Positions 35,415 through 44,618 of a stretch of 64,000 nucleotides of DNA are shown here, in pieces (the first letter of the stretch is position 1; every line of letters begins with the position of its first letter). The notes beneath the pieces were generated by a model, which was not told the DNA's origin, did not search any database, and saw nothing but the letters and a program-made list of their open reading frames with translations. Made by a program: the position numbers and the translations under genes. The stretch lies in the NCBI GenBank assembly GCA_016286365.1, contig JAEESN010000001.1, positions 124,001 through 188,000 on the forward strand, in the 5' to 3' direction. The stretch comes from Treponema sp. (GTDB lineage Bacteria; Spirochaetota; Spirochaetia; Treponematales; Treponemataceae).

Positions 35415-36251
35415 TTAGTATTCAGGTGGAAGTTCACCAAGCTGGTCAAAGCTGAATACCGGACCGTCTTTACAAACAAACTTATCACCGATATTACAGC
35501 GGCCACACTTACCAATACCACACTTCATTCTCATTTCCATTGTTGTAAAGATCTGTTCATCTTTAAAACCAAGGTCTTTAAGAATCTTGAGCGACATGTG
35601 GATAAGGATTGGAGGTCCACACATGATTACAGTCATTCCTGCATCAGGTTTAAGCTCTGTGATGAATGGAGGAACAAATCCAACGTGTCCGTCCCATCCG
35701 TCTTCTGCACGGTCGATTGTAAGGTCGATAGAGCAGTTAGGCTGTTTCATCCAAACGTTCTGCATTTCTTCAAGGCGAACCAAGTCTGCCTTAGAACGTG
35801 AACCGTAGATTACCTGGATTTTTCCGTAGTTAGCACGGTTATCCATCATATAATTAACTACAGAGTGTACTGGAGCAATACCAATACCTCCGGCAATTAC
35901 TAAAACATCTTTTCCTTTGAGTGCGCCTTCTACAGGGAAGCCGTTACCGATCGGACCTCTTACACAGATTTCCTGACCAACTTCTGCATTGTGGAGCCAT
36001 TCAGTTACACAACCGCATTTTTTGATGGAAAATTCCATGTGAGTTTCGAGGGTAGGTGAAGAAGTGATGGAAATCATTGATTCACCAACACCAGGGACTA
36101 TGAGCATTGCACACTGGCCCGGAATATGCTGGAACAATTTTTTTCCATCAAGTCCAACTACACTAAAGGTTTTTACATCAGGAGTTTCCTGCTTAATATC
36201 AATAATTTTTCCTACATAAGGAATGAATGATTCTTTTGTTTCCATAAGCAT
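35415..36251 (-). CDS. flxA: FlxA-like FAD/NAD(P)-binding oxidoreductase subunit
   Basis: The 278-residue protein has a ferredoxin-reductase fold. The FAD-binding barrel comes first, with I-S-I-T-S-S in place of R-x-Y-S. The NAD motif V-I-A-G-G-I-G-I-A-P-V-H-S lies at about residue 112, followed by C-G-P-P. The C-terminal [2Fe-2S] loop is C-G-I-G-K-C-G-R-C-N-I-G...C. In FlxABCD-HdrABC complexes this subunit oxidises NADH. It is the last gene of a seven-gene operon. Confidence 0.85.
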   Translation of the reverse strand: MLMETKESFIPYVGKIIDIKQETPDVKTFSVVGLDGKKLFQHIPGQCAMLIVPGVGESMISITSSPTLETHMEFSIKKCGCVTEWLHNAEVGQEICVRGPIGNGFPVEGALKGKDVLVIAGGIGIAPVHSVVNYMMDNRANYGKIQVIYGSRSKADLVRLEEMQNVWMKQPNCSIDLTIDRAEDGWDGHVGFVPPFITELKPDAGMTVIMCGPPILIHMSLKILKDLGFKDEQIFTTMEMRMKCGIGKCGRCNIGDKFVCKDGPVFSFDQLGELPPEY

Positions 36252-36254
36252 CTG

Positions 36255-37304
36255 CTATAAATCAGCATCCTCCTGTATCATTTTTATTACCTTTACAATG
36301 TTCATGTTTACAGGGCAGCTTTCTACACAGCGTCCGCATCCAACACAAGAGAACATGTCGTCGTGTGCCATTGGATAGTAAACAAGCTTATGCATAAATC
36401 TCTGGCGGCTTCTTTCTACCTGTGTAAGACGTGGGTTTGCAGCAGCCATCTGAGTAAAGTCAGAATACATACAAGAGTCCCAGCATCTAACCTGATGGAT
36501 TCCTTTTCCTGTATCAAAGTCGCGAACATCAAAACACATACATGTCGGACATACATAAGTACAGGTTCCGCATCCAAGACAAGGTTCTGCGACCTTAGAC
36601 CAGATTTTAGAATTAAAGATTTTCATCATCTGTTCAGGTTTTACGCCACCAACTTTAGATAAGTCGAGTTTTGCAAAAGGAAGCTTTTCTGTCTTAGCCT
36701 GAATGTCTTTTTTAAGAGAGTCAACAGCCTTTTGGTCAGAATCACTTAAAACAGATTTTACTGAATCTATTAATTTTTTACCCTTATCGGTATTTGCATT
36801 AAAGAAGAATTTTCCGTCTGCATTCCAGCATGAAACATCAGATGAATCATCATTAGAAAGAGATGAATCAATCTTATATGCAGCACAGAAGCATTCTTTA
36901 GCAGGTTCGTTACAAGCTAAAGTGATTACGATTCCGTGTTCGCGGCGGTTCTTGTAGTATGAATCTACCGGGTTCATGTTAAGGTAAACGTTATCGATTG
37001 CTTTAAAAGCTTTTGCATCACAGGCACGTACACCAAAAACAACAAAGTCTTCGAGTTCGTTTCTTGGATCAATAACCTTTACTTCTTTTCCGTGGCGTTC
37101 ATATTCAACCATTTTTTCTGCTTTTGGAAAGAAGAAATCCTTTGCAGAACGAACAGTCTTAAGAGCTGAACTTAATTTAGTACCTTTTTCCCATTTCTGG
37201 AAATCTGCCTTTCCCGAAGAGTTGTCTACAGGAAGGTAAAGTGATTGTTTTGAACCGATGAGTTCAAAGAGTGAATCAATTTTATCAGCTGAAATACTAA
37301 GCAT
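36255..37304 (-). CDS. flxB: FlxB-like iron-sulfur subunit
   Basis: This 349-residue protein resembles the AsrA/HyhB group. The C-terminal third has two [4Fe-4S] motifs, C-L-G-C-G-T-C-T-Y-V-C-P and C-V-G-C-G-R-C-V-E-S-C-P, and extra cysteines in P-T-C-M-C-F-D. The N-terminal part has the G-V-R-A-C-D-A motif of this family. Its start overlaps the stop of flxC by one base. It should relay electrons between FlxA and FlxC/FlxD. Confidence 0.82.
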   Translation of the reverse strand: MLSISADKIDSLFELIGSKQSLYLPVDNSSGKADFQKWEKGTKLSSALKTVRSAKDFFFPKAEKMVEYERHGKEVKVIDPRNELEDFVVFGVRACDAKAFKAIDNVYLNMNPVDSYYKNRREHGIVITLACNEPAKECFCAAYKIDSSLSNDDSSDVSCWNADGKFFFNANTDKGKKLIDSVKSVLSDSDQKAVDSLKKDIQAKTEKLPFAKLDLSKVGGVKPEQMMKIFNSKIWSKVAEPCLGCGTCTYVCPTCMCFDVRDFDTGKGIHQVRCWDSCMYSDFTQMAAANPRLTQVERSRQRFMHKLVYYPMAHDDMFSCVGCGRCVESCPVNMNIVKVIKMIQEDADL

Positions 37305-38266
37305 TATTGTTCACCTCCATCTTTAGATCTGTCGTAAACGATTGTTGTTTCAGGATCATCAGTTTTGAAAGTCCACATTGCAGGTTTAGAATCCATATCC
37401 TGTCCTGCCTGATATTCTCCGTAGATTTCGTTGATGTCTTTGATGAACTTTCTGTTCAAAAGATATAACGGAATGTGCTGAGGACAAACGCGTGAACATT
37501 CACCACAGTCTGTACAGCGTCCGGCTACGTGCCATGCGCGGATTATGTGGAATAAGCTTTCTTCGAAGTTAGTCTCTGCAACCTTCTGTGAAGTATAAAG
37601 CTTATTGTTATCGAATACACATTTTTCGCAGGTACATGCAGGGCAGATGTCGCGGCAGGCATTACAGCGTAAACATCTTGAAAATTCGTTCTTCCAGAAA
37701 GCGTCTCTTTCGTCGGCTGTCATAGCTTCGAGCTTAGAAACTTCTTCCATGCGGCTTGTGTTTGGTACAGGTTCTGCTTCTGCGTCTACACCAATGTATT
37801 CGTCGCATGAAACAGGCTTTTTACCCTTACAGTTGTCACATGGTTCTCCGCCATCGATTGCATCCTGGCAAGGAACTCCGATTGCATATACGTCTTCGCG
37901 TGTAATGCGGTTTTCTTTTAATAACTGAGTAAAAGAAAGAGTATCGTTTGGCTTTAAGAAAACAGCTGCAACTTCCTGTGGAATTGGTGCATCCTGTGCA
38001 TTAGGATCACGCTGTTTTGCCATAACGTTATTCATTCTTGTTGTGCTTTTGGCAATTTCAATATTCTTTGTAATCTGAACAAGGTACTTAGAAAGATTAG
38101 CCTTGCAGAATTTGTTGAATACAAAGTCTTTGTCCAGTTCTTCTACAGAAGTGAATACGCCCGGAGTTACGTCTTCGTCAAAAAGACCTTTTTTCCATCC
38201 GATTACTTTCTGAACTTTTCCTTCCGAAAGAAGTTCTTTTGCACGCTTGATTAATTTGTCTTGCAT
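37304..38266 (-). CDS. flxC: FlxC-like iron-sulfur subunit
   Basis: This 320-residue protein has an N-terminal region with conserved C-Q-D-A...C-D-N-C. C-terminal ferredoxin motifs are C-L-R-C-N-A-C-R-D-I-C-P-A-C-T-C and C-T-D-C-G-E-C-S-R-V-C-P. The domain order matches coenzyme-F420-hydrogenase-beta/FlxC-type electron relay proteins. Its start lies inside the 3' end of flxD (16-base overlap), which indicates tight translational coupling. Confidence 0.8.
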   Translation of the reverse strand: MQDKLIKRAKELLSEGKVQKVIGWKKGLFDEDVTPGVFTSVEELDKDFVFNKFCKANLSKYLVQITKNIEIAKSTTRMNNVMAKQRDPNAQDAPIPQEVAAVFLKPNDTLSFTQLLKENRITREDVYAIGVPCQDAIDGGEPCDNCKGKKPVSCDEYIGVDAEAEPVPNTSRMEEVSKLEAMTADERDAFWKNEFSRCLRCNACRDICPACTCEKCVFDNNKLYTSQKVAETNFEESLFHIIRAWHVAGRCTDCGECSRVCPQHIPLYLLNRKFIKDINEIYGEYQAGQDMDSKPAMWTFKTDDPETTIVYDRSKDGGEQ

Positions 38267-38697
38267 CTTACATCCTCCAGTTTTTTACATTCACCGAGTT
38301 CTGTAACTTTTGCAACGAAATCATTCATAATTCCTGCAAAGCGTACACCTTCAGCAGCTGAACACCATTCAACACGTGTACGTCCTTTTTCAATACCAAG
38401 GTAATCAAGCATACTAAAGAGTAAAGTCATACGACGGCGTGCAAAATAGTTTCCTGTAGAATAGTGACAGTCACCTGGGTGACAACCACACAAAATAACT
38501 CCATCAGCTCCACGCTGGAATGCGCGAAGAATAAAAAGCGGATTCAAACGGCAAGAGCATGGAATACGGATAATCTTTACGTTAGCAGGGTATTCAAGAC
38601 GGTTGTTACCGGCAAGATCGGCACCTGCGTAAGAGCACCAGTTGCAGCAGAAGGCTACGATTTTAGGTGTCCATGTTTTATTTTCACTCATAATCAT
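38251..38697 (-). CDS. flxD: MvhD/FlxD-like electron-transfer subunit
   Basis: This 148-residue protein matches methyl-viologen hydrogenase delta (MvhD), the [2Fe-2S] protein that hands electrons to HdrA. Key cysteines lie in F-C-C-N-W-C-S-Y-A-G, P-C-S-C-R and C-G-C-H-P-G-D-C-H. Here it sits between hdrA and flxC, as expected when Flx rather than a hydrogenase feeds HdrA. Two in-frame ATGs two codons apart make the exact start uncertain. Confidence 0.88.
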   Translation of the reverse strand: MIMSENKTWTPKIVAFCCNWCSYAGADLAGNNRLEYPANVKIIRIPCSCRLNPLFILRAFQRGADGVILCGCHPGDCHYSTGNYFARRRMTLLFSMLDYLGIEKGRTRVEWCSAAEGVRFAGIMNDFVAKVTELGECKKLEDVRCKTN

Positions 38698-38712
38698 TTT
38701 AAGCGTGACTGA

Positions 38713-40725
38713 TTAAAGTACGCTGTCTACCTCCGCCAGAATTTGTTTATTGCTGAATCCGTGAAGATCCATTGCACCGGAAGGACAAGCTACGGTACAA
38801 GCACCACAACCGTGACACATAGCGCTGTTTACCTGAGAAACGCGTCTTGTAATTGTAGTTCTGTTTGGACCACGGAAATCTTTATCAACATAAGAAATAG
38901 CACCGTAAGGACATACATTCTTACATGCACCACAACCGTTACATGCATTTTCATCAGGATGTGCGGTACAAGGGTCGTTCTTAAGCTTATCTTTTACGAG
39001 TAAGCAGATTGCCTTTGCAGCTGCACCAGATGACTGAGCAACAGTTTCCGGAATATCTTTTGGACCCTGACAGCATCCTGCAAGGAAGATACCGGCTGTT
39101 GGAGATTCTACCGGACGAAGTTTTGCGTGAGCTTCTAAGAAGAAGTCGTTGTTGTCCATAGAAGTTGTAAGCATTGTAGCAAGAGGACGTGCAGATTTGT
39201 CTGCTTCGATTGATGCTGCAAGAACAACCATGTCGGCTTTGATGTGAACCTGTCTGTTAAGGATTAAATCGCTTCCCTGAACATCCAAAGTTCCGTCCGA
39301 CTGTGGAGTAACTTTTCCGACCTGACCTTTGATGTAGTGAACACCATACTGTTCAACTGCACGGCGGTAGAATTCATCAAAGTTTTTACCAGGAGTACGA
39401 ACGTCAATATAGAATACATAACAGTTTGTATCCGGATAATGATCGCGGGTAAGGATTGCATGCTTTGCTGTATACATACAACAAATCTTAGAACAGTATT
39501 CATGACCCTTTGTAGAATCTGCAGAACAGCGTGAACCAACACACTGAACAAATACGATAGTCTTAGGTTCTTTTCCGTCAGAAGGGCGAAGGAGGTGACC
39601 ATTAGTAGGTCCCGATGCATTACAGAGGCGTTCAAATTCAAGAGAAGAAACAACGTCTGGGCTCTGGCTGTATGCATATTCATCAAACTTTTCAAGGCTG
39701 ATCGGATTGTATCCTGTTGCAACAACAATAGCACCGTATTTTTCTGTAAGCTTTTCTTCCTGCTGCTTAAAGTTGATTGCTCCTGCTGTACATGCTTTTT
39801 CACAGAATCCGCAGACACCGTCTTTGCCGTTTTTCAAAGCCTTCATGTGAAGACAGTATGTAGCGTCGATGTTTGCAACCTTTGGAACAGCCTGTGCAAA
39901 AGGAATATCAATTGCCTTGCGGTTATTAAGGTTTAAGTTGAACGGATTAGGAACCTTTGCGTTAGGACATTTTTCGATACATGCACCACAACCTGTACAC
40001 TTTGTTTCGTCAACATAGCGTGGGTGGCGTGTGATTTCGATTTCGAAGTTTCCGATGTATCCGCTCACTGCTGTTACTTCAGAAGCAGATAAAATCCTGA
40101 TGTTAGGATTCTGGCTTACTTCTGTCATTTTAGGAGTAACGATACAGGAAGCACAGTCGAGGGTTGGGAAAGTCTTATCGAGCTTAGCCATCTTACCACC
40201 AACTGTGTAATCTTTTTCTACGATATCAACAGGGAAGCCTGCATCTGCAATATCAAGGGCTGCTGTAATACCTGCAATTCCTCCACCAATTACCAAAGCG
40301 CGTTTAGTCATTGGAGTTTCACCTGCAATAAGAGGTGTGTTCAAAATTGTTTTGGCAATAGCAGCTTTACCCAAAGCGATGGCTTTTTCTGTTGCCTGTT
40401 CTTTATCTTTTAATACCCATGAATCCTGTTCACGGATATTAGCTACTTCAACTTTAAAAGGATTAAGACCGGCTCTTTCTGCACAGTTACGGAATGTTTT
40501 TTCGTGCATACGTGGAGAACAAGAACAAAGAACAACACCAGTTAATTTGTCGTCTTTGATATGGTCTTCAATCATCTTCTGACCGGCAGAAGAACACATA
40601 TAAGTGTAGTGAGTTGAATAAACTACGTTATCAACCTTTCCAAGTTCTTCTGCTACTTTTTCTACGTCAACTGTTCCGGCAATGTTAGTACCACAGTGAC
40701 ATACAAAAACACCAATTCTTTCCAT
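38713..40725 (-). CDS. hdrA: HdrA-type heterodisulfide reductase flavoprotein
   Basis: This 670-residue protein has an N-terminal cysteine-rich region (V-C-H-C-G-T-N-I-A-G, C-S-C-S-P-R-M-H-E). The thioredoxin-reductase-like FAD domain starts at V-I-G-G-G-I-A-G-I-T-A-A (about 145). Ferredoxin clusters are C-T-G-C-G-A-C-I-E-K-C-P, C-N-G-C-G-A-C-K-N-V-C-P and C-H-G-C-G-A-C-T-V-A-C-P. HdrA is the flavin-based bifurcating centre that splits electrons between ferredoxin and the HdrB thiol/disulfide site. The neighbours hdrC, hdrB and flxD confirm the complex. Confidence 0.93.
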   Translation of the reverse strand: MERIGVFVCHCGTNIAGTVDVEKVAEELGKVDNVVYSTHYTYMCSSAGQKMIEDHIKDDKLTGVVLCSCSPRMHEKTFRNCAERAGLNPFKVEVANIREQDSWVLKDKEQATEKAIALGKAAIAKTILNTPLIAGETPMTKRALVIGGGIAGITAALDIADAGFPVDIVEKDYTVGGKMAKLDKTFPTLDCASCIVTPKMTEVSQNPNIRILSASEVTAVSGYIGNFEIEITRHPRYVDETKCTGCGACIEKCPNAKVPNPFNLNLNNRKAIDIPFAQAVPKVANIDATYCLHMKALKNGKDGVCGFCEKACTAGAINFKQQEEKLTEKYGAIVVATGYNPISLEKFDEYAYSQSPDVVSSLEFERLCNASGPTNGHLLRPSDGKEPKTIVFVQCVGSRCSADSTKGHEYCSKICCMYTAKHAILTRDHYPDTNCYVFYIDVRTPGKNFDEFYRRAVEQYGVHYIKGQVGKVTPQSDGTLDVQGSDLILNRQVHIKADMVVLAASIEADKSARPLATMLTTSMDNNDFFLEAHAKLRPVESPTAGIFLAGCCQGPKDIPETVAQSSGAAAKAICLLVKDKLKNDPCTAHPDENACNGCGACKNVCPYGAISYVDKDFRGPNRTTITRRVSQVNSAMCHGCGACTVACPSGAMDLHGFSNKQILAEVDSVL

Positions 40726-40740
40726 TAGATTTTCCTCAGT

Positions 40741-41136
40741 TTATTTTTTGTACTTTCTGAACGCACTTACGATGGCCTGCTGTGGCATGTCATCATCCAA
40801 GTGTTCTGGTACCTGTACTGGATCCAAATGATGAGGGCCGCGAGAGCCTTCAACAACCTGACGTACTGCATCAATTAATTTTGCAGGTTCTACCTGACGT
40901 GGACATCGTTCAAGACAGGCAAAACAACTTAAACATGCATAGATAGATTTTGTATTCAACAGAGGTTCAATTTCTCCGTTTTCTACCATCTGCACAAACT
41001 GATGAGGGTGATATTCCATTGCATCGTAATTAGGACATGTTCCAGAACATTTTCCGCAAACCATGCATTTTTTAGGTTCTACACCCGACTTAAGAAGGAT
41101 TACTTCCTTAATCTGTTCTATTTCGTTAGGTAACAA
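40741..41136 (-). CDS. hdrC: HdrC-type iron-sulfur subunit (TTG start)
   Basis: This 131-residue protein has two [4Fe-4S] motifs, C-M-V-C-G-K-C-S-G-T-C-P and C-L-S-C-F-A-C-L-E-R-C-P, linking HdrA to HdrB. The start is TTG immediately after the hdrB stop, with GGAGG inside the hdrB 3' end. It is the only start that fits this ribosome binding site, which suggests that termination and re-initiation couple the two subunits. Confidence 0.9.
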   Translation of the reverse strand: MLPNEIEQIKEVILLKSGVEPKKCMVCGKCSGTCPNYDAMEYHPHQFVQMVENGEIEPLLNTKSIYACLSCFACLERCPRQVEPAKLIDAVRQVVEGSRGPHHLDPVQVPEHLDDDMPQQAIVSAFRKYKK

Positions 41137-41931
41137 TTACTTTTCCTCCTTAAGACCAAGGGCCTGAGCGAGTAATTCTGTAAAATATACAACATCGAGT
41201 TTTGAATCGCCTTTATTTTTAATAAGGTTATAGCGGCAAAGCGGGCATGAAGTAACAAGGAAATCAGCTCCCATATCCTGGGCATTACCAAGAATATTAG
41301 CCGCACGTTTTTGTGGAATGGTTTCATCTTCGAACATTGTGTAGGCACCGCAGCATTCATTTCTCTGTGCGTAAATCACTGGAGTTGCGCCGATTGCCTT
41401 AATAAAATCTTCGAGGAGTTTTGGATTTTCCGGATCATCAAGACCGAGAACTTTTCCCGGACGGAGAAGAAGACATCCGTAATAAGCACCGATTTTTTTA
41501 CCGGTGAAAGGATTTTTTACAGCCTTTTTAACATTGTCCCAGCCAACAACATCACGAAGAATTTCAAGATAATGAAGGACCTTTGTTTCTCCATGATATT
41601 CAATATTATCTTCTTTAAGATAATTATTCACCTTGAAGTCTACAAACTCATCAGTCTGAACATCATTGTTAACCTGTTTAATAACGTTGTAACATGCAGA
41701 ACAGAGAGTTACTAAATCATGACCAGCATCTTTTGAAGCGGCGAGGGCACGGACAGAAGAAAGCTTTGTTGCAATTTCATCCTTAGCCATAGGGTATTCA
41801 CCACCACAGCACTGCCAGTCAGGAATTTCTTCAAGTGTGAAACCCAATGCTTCCGCAGAAATACGCGCATATTTATCAAGATCAAGAGCCTTGTTTTTGA
41901 GCGTACATCCTGGGAAATACGAATATGTCAT
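41137..41931 (-). CDS. hdrB: HdrB-type heterodisulfide reductase catalytic subunit
   Basis: This 264-residue protein has two CCG domains that bind the unusual [4Fe-4S] clusters reducing disulfides. First: F-P-G-C, W-Q-C-C-G-G-E-Y and L-C-S-A-C-Y. Second: Y-Y-G-C, N-E-C-C-G-A-Y and S-C-P-L-C-R. Outside methanogens the substrate is not CoM-CoB; in sulfate reducers it is thought to be a small thiol protein. It is the first gene of the seven-gene operon hdrBCA-flxDCBA, with AGGAGC before ATG. Confidence 0.92.
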   Translation of the reverse strand: MTYSYFPGCTLKNKALDLDKYARISAEALGFTLEEIPDWQCCGGEYPMAKDEIATKLSSVRALAASKDAGHDLVTLCSACYNVIKQVNNDVQTDEFVDFKVNNYLKEDNIEYHGETKVLHYLEILRDVVGWDNVKKAVKNPFTGKKIGAYYGCLLLRPGKVLGLDDPENPKLLEDFIKAIGATPVIYAQRNECCGAYTMFEDETIPQKRAANILGNAQDMGADFLVTSCPLCRYNLIKNKGDSKLDVVYFTELLAQALGLKEEK

Positions 41932-42004
41932 ACTTGCTCCTTAAAATAAAACAAACAAATTTAGATATATTATTTTAATGCATTTTTGCTCTTTTGTTAA
42001 GGAC

Positions 42005-43390
42005 TTAAAGTACGATTTTTATGACTGCACCGTGGCCAGTTTTGGAATTGAAGGCAGAAATTTCACCATCCATGGAGTCGATGATTGTCTTTGCAATGGA
42101 AAGACCAAGACCCGAACCTCCAGCTGCACGAGAATGAGAATCGTCTCCGCGGTAGAAGCGTTCGAATACGTGAGGAATGATTTTTGTCTGAAATCCAGGT
42201 CCGTTGTCTTCTATTTCGAAGCAGTGATGTTTTTTCTGCATGTAGTGTGAAAGCTTTATGACAACGCCGTCGCCTACGAATTTTATGCTGTTCGAGATGA
42301 CAACCGTAAACACCTGGTGTAAAAGCTCTTTATCTGTATTGATTTTGAGGTTGATTTTATCGTCATATTCAATTTCGGCTTTCTGATTAATACTTTTTGT
42401 TTCGATGGCAAGACGTTCAAAAAATTCTTTAACATCGATTTCTGTAGGCTGAGGGATGATTTTTCCGCATTCAAGGCGCGACATCTGTAAGAGGATGGAG
42501 ATGATGTTTTCCATGGACCTTGTTTCTGTGATGATGATATCAAGGGACTTTTCGAGCTGAACAGGATCATCTTTTCCCCATCGCCTTAAAAGATTTGACT
42601 GCCCCGAAATTACAGTAACAGGAGTTCTTAATTCGTGGGAAACATCGCTTGTAAACTGCCTTTCGCGGTCAAAATCACTTTTTAAGCGCTTGAATAAATC
42701 GTTGAAGGTTTTAGCAAGATTATCAAATTCATCATGATTGTCGGTTACAGGAAGCAGGGTGTCGAGGTTTGTACTCTTTATTTTCTGAGCTTTTTTTGTA
42801 ATCAGTTCTACAGGTTTAAGAGTTCGTTTTGTGATGTAAATCGAAAGGAAGAAGCAGAGGATAAAAACCGGCACGATTGCAAAAACAAGGATTTTCGGCA
42901 TGGTATAAACTATTTTTGTAGAAGAGTCAGTTTCCATGTTTACAGAAGTCTGGATGATTATTGTATTTTCAAAAAATTTAATTTTCTTTGCGTAATATAA
43001 AATGTTTAAGTTTCCGTCGATGTAGTAGTTATCTTCCTTGTAGATTTTTGCGTTACCAAGGGTTTCGGGCAGGTGAGGAAGATAGGGATTGTTTGACGAA
43101 ATAAGATTATAGTTTTCGTTATAGGTAGAATGTTCAGCGCTGTAGACGATGTAATCAATGTAGTAAGGCAGGGAAGGAAAGCCGTTATTAATCTGTTCAT
43201 CATTCTGAGTTTCTACAGCCTTTTCGATAATGTTAGCGGCATTAATCAGTTCCGAAGCTTTCTGATTACGGATTGTAAGCCATAAAGATTCAGTAATGAT
43301 TAAGGCAACTAAGAGCGAAAGAATTGTAAGGATGATTGAAAACTGTAAGGCAAACCGGAACGATACCGACTGCCTTTTTTTTACTTTCAT
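42005..43390 (-). CDS. Two-component sensor histidine kinase
   Basis: The protein has 461 residues: membrane helix (about 14-34), periplasmic sensor (35-150), second helix (about 168-188), HAMP segment and HisKA domain. The phospho-acceptor histidine lies in F-T-S-D-V-S-H-E-L-R-T-P (about 245). The ATPase domain has N-S-I-K-F, D-N-G-P-G-F and G-S-G-L-G-L-S-I-A. It overlaps the response regulator gene by 4 bases. The hdr/flx operon lies 73 bases downstream on the same strand. Confidence 0.94.
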   Translation of the reverse strand: MKVKKRQSVSFRFALQFSIILTILSLLVALIITESLWLTIRNQKASELINAANIIEKAVETQNDEQINNGFPSLPYYIDYIVYSAEHSTYNENYNLISSNNPYLPHLPETLGNAKIYKEDNYYIDGNLNILYYAKKIKFFENTIIIQTSVNMETDSSTKIVYTMPKILVFAIVPVFILCFFLSIYITKRTLKPVELITKKAQKIKSTNLDTLLPVTDNHDEFDNLAKTFNDLFKRLKSDFDRERQFTSDVSHELRTPVTVISGQSNLLRRWGKDDPVQLEKSLDIIITETRSMENIISILLQMSRLECGKIIPQPTEIDVKEFFERLAIETKSINQKAEIEYDDKINLKINTDKELLHQVFTVVISNSIKFVGDGVVIKLSHYMQKKHHCFEIEDNGPGFQTKIIPHVFERFYRGDDSHSRAAGGSGLGLSIAKTIIDSMDGEISAFNSKTGHGAVIKIVL

Positions 43391-44079
43391 TTTTCAGACC
43401 CGTCAATCATCATAAAGCCGGCACCACGTACAGTTTTGATGTATTCTTCGTGAACTTCCTGGTCAATTTTTGAACGTAAGTATCCTACATAAACGTCGAT
43501 TGTATTTTCGTCGATAAAGTGATTTTTACCCCAGATTTCATCAATCAGATTGTCGCGTGAAAGAACCTTGTTTACGTTTTCCATAAAAAGCTTGAGCATA
43601 AGGAATTCTGTTTTAGAAAGGTTGATTACTTCGCCTTTTAAAGTAACCTTCATGCTGCCGATGTGCATTTCGAGGTCGCGGTTTTTAAGGATTTCCGGAG
43701 TAGCAGAATTGAAAGAAAGGCGTCTTAAGATGGCGCGCATTCTTGCTAAAAGCTCTTCGATTTCGAATGGCTTTGGAATATAATCATCAGCTCCGGCATC
43801 AAGTCCATTAACTCTGTCGTAAGTTTCGCCGCGTGCTGTAAGAATAATTACAGGAACGTTTGAGGTTTTTCTGATTCTTCTTAAAACTTCAAGTCCGCTG
43901 AGTTCCGGAAGCATGATATCGAGAAGGATTAAATCCGGATTAAAGGATTCAAACTTTTCAAGTGCAACTCTTCCGTCTGCGGCAACTTCGGTTGTAAAAC
44001 CTTCGTGTTTAAGTTCAAGATTAACGAAATCAGAAATTCCTGAATCGTCTTCTACAATTAAGATTCGTTCCTCGGCCAT
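43387..44079 (-). CDS. OmpR/PhoB-family response regulator
   Basis: The 230-residue protein has a receiver domain with acidic pocket (E-D-D), the phospho-acceptor aspartate in L-I-L-L-D-I-M-L-P and K in P-K-P-F. The winged-helix DNA-binding domain contains V-I-N-L-S-K-T-E-F-L-M-L and I-D-V-Y-V-G-Y-L-R-S-K-I. It partners with the sensor kinase downstream. Its ATG lies inside the 3' end of the small secreted gene upstream, with GGAG as ribosome binding site. Confidence 0.95.
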   Translation of the reverse strand: MAEERILIVEDDSGISDFVNLELKHEGFTTEVAADGRVALEKFESFNPDLILLDIMLPELSGLEVLRRIRKTSNVPVIILTARGETYDRVNGLDAGADDYIPKPFEIEELLARMRAILRRLSFNSATPEILKNRDLEMHIGSMKVTLKGEVINLSKTEFLMLKLFMENVNKVLSRDNLIDEIWGKNHFIDENTIDVYVGYLRSKIDQEVHEEYIKTVRGAGFMMIDGSEK

Positions 44080-44438
44080 ACTGTATCTCCATTTAGTGGT
44101 ATTGTACCTGTTGAAATTTCTTTGCCCGAATTAGTCATCAGATGGATTAGTTTTAATGAAAAACTTCCGTTTAATTCAACATAAAATCTTACCTGAGTAC
44201 CTTCGCGGTTGTACATGAATTTTGTGTTGTTGTTAATCGGATTTCCATTTATGAGGATTGACTGGGGCCCAAGAGTGCGGGGGTTTACTGCTTCAGAAAA
44301 AAAGATATTAATCTGAACAGAGCTTCCCTCGGTTTTAGTCACAATACGTGTAACAAGATTATTATTAGGATGGCCGTTTTGAGCGAATGCCATAAATGAG
44401 AAAATTGCAATTAATAAAACTGAAATTATTCTTTTCAT
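44058..44438 (-). CDS. Small secreted protein of unknown function
   Basis: This 126-residue protein has a signal peptide (MKRIISVLLIAIFSF, cleavage after M-A-F-A). The mature domain is beta-rich (V-Q-I-N-I-F-F-S-E-A-V-N-P-R-T-L) and resembles the Ig-like domains that bear the S-E-A-V-x-P-x-T pattern. It overlaps the response regulator by 22 bases, so it probably belongs to this signalling operon, perhaps as a periplasmic accessory. A -10 TATTAT lies 6 bases upstream of the ATG, so the mRNA may be leaderless. Confidence 0.7.
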   Translation of the reverse strand: MKRIISVLLIAIFSFMAFAQNGHPNNNLVTRIVTKTEGSSVQINIFFSEAVNPRTLGPQSILINGNPINNNTKFMYNREGTQVRFYVELNGSFSLKLIHLMTNSGKEISTGTIPLNGDTVWPRNES

Positions 44439-44552
44439 ATCTTAATAATAATTCAAAATTACACAAAGTAACTTAAGAAAATCTAAGAAATTCTTAAATA
44501 AATTATAAATTATTTTAAGAAAAAAAGCGAATGATTTGTGCACCGCTGACGG

Positions 44553-44592
44553 GAAAAAAATAACCGGCTGCCTGAAACTACATGCAACCGGC
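44553..44592 (-). terminator. Terminator after fumC
   Basis: CCGGTTGC and GCAGCCGG arms (44591-44584 and 44571-44564 on the minus strand, one G-U pair) are followed by a T-rich run. This sits 27 bases past the fumC stop. Confidence 0.75.
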
Positions 44593-44618
44593 TCTTAAAT
44601 TATTTACCCTGAGGAAAA

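Noticed and set aside
39264-39818. 184-codon frame inside hdrA on the same strand
   Set aside because: It overlaps the conserved ferredoxin-domain region of hdrA in another frame and shows no domain.
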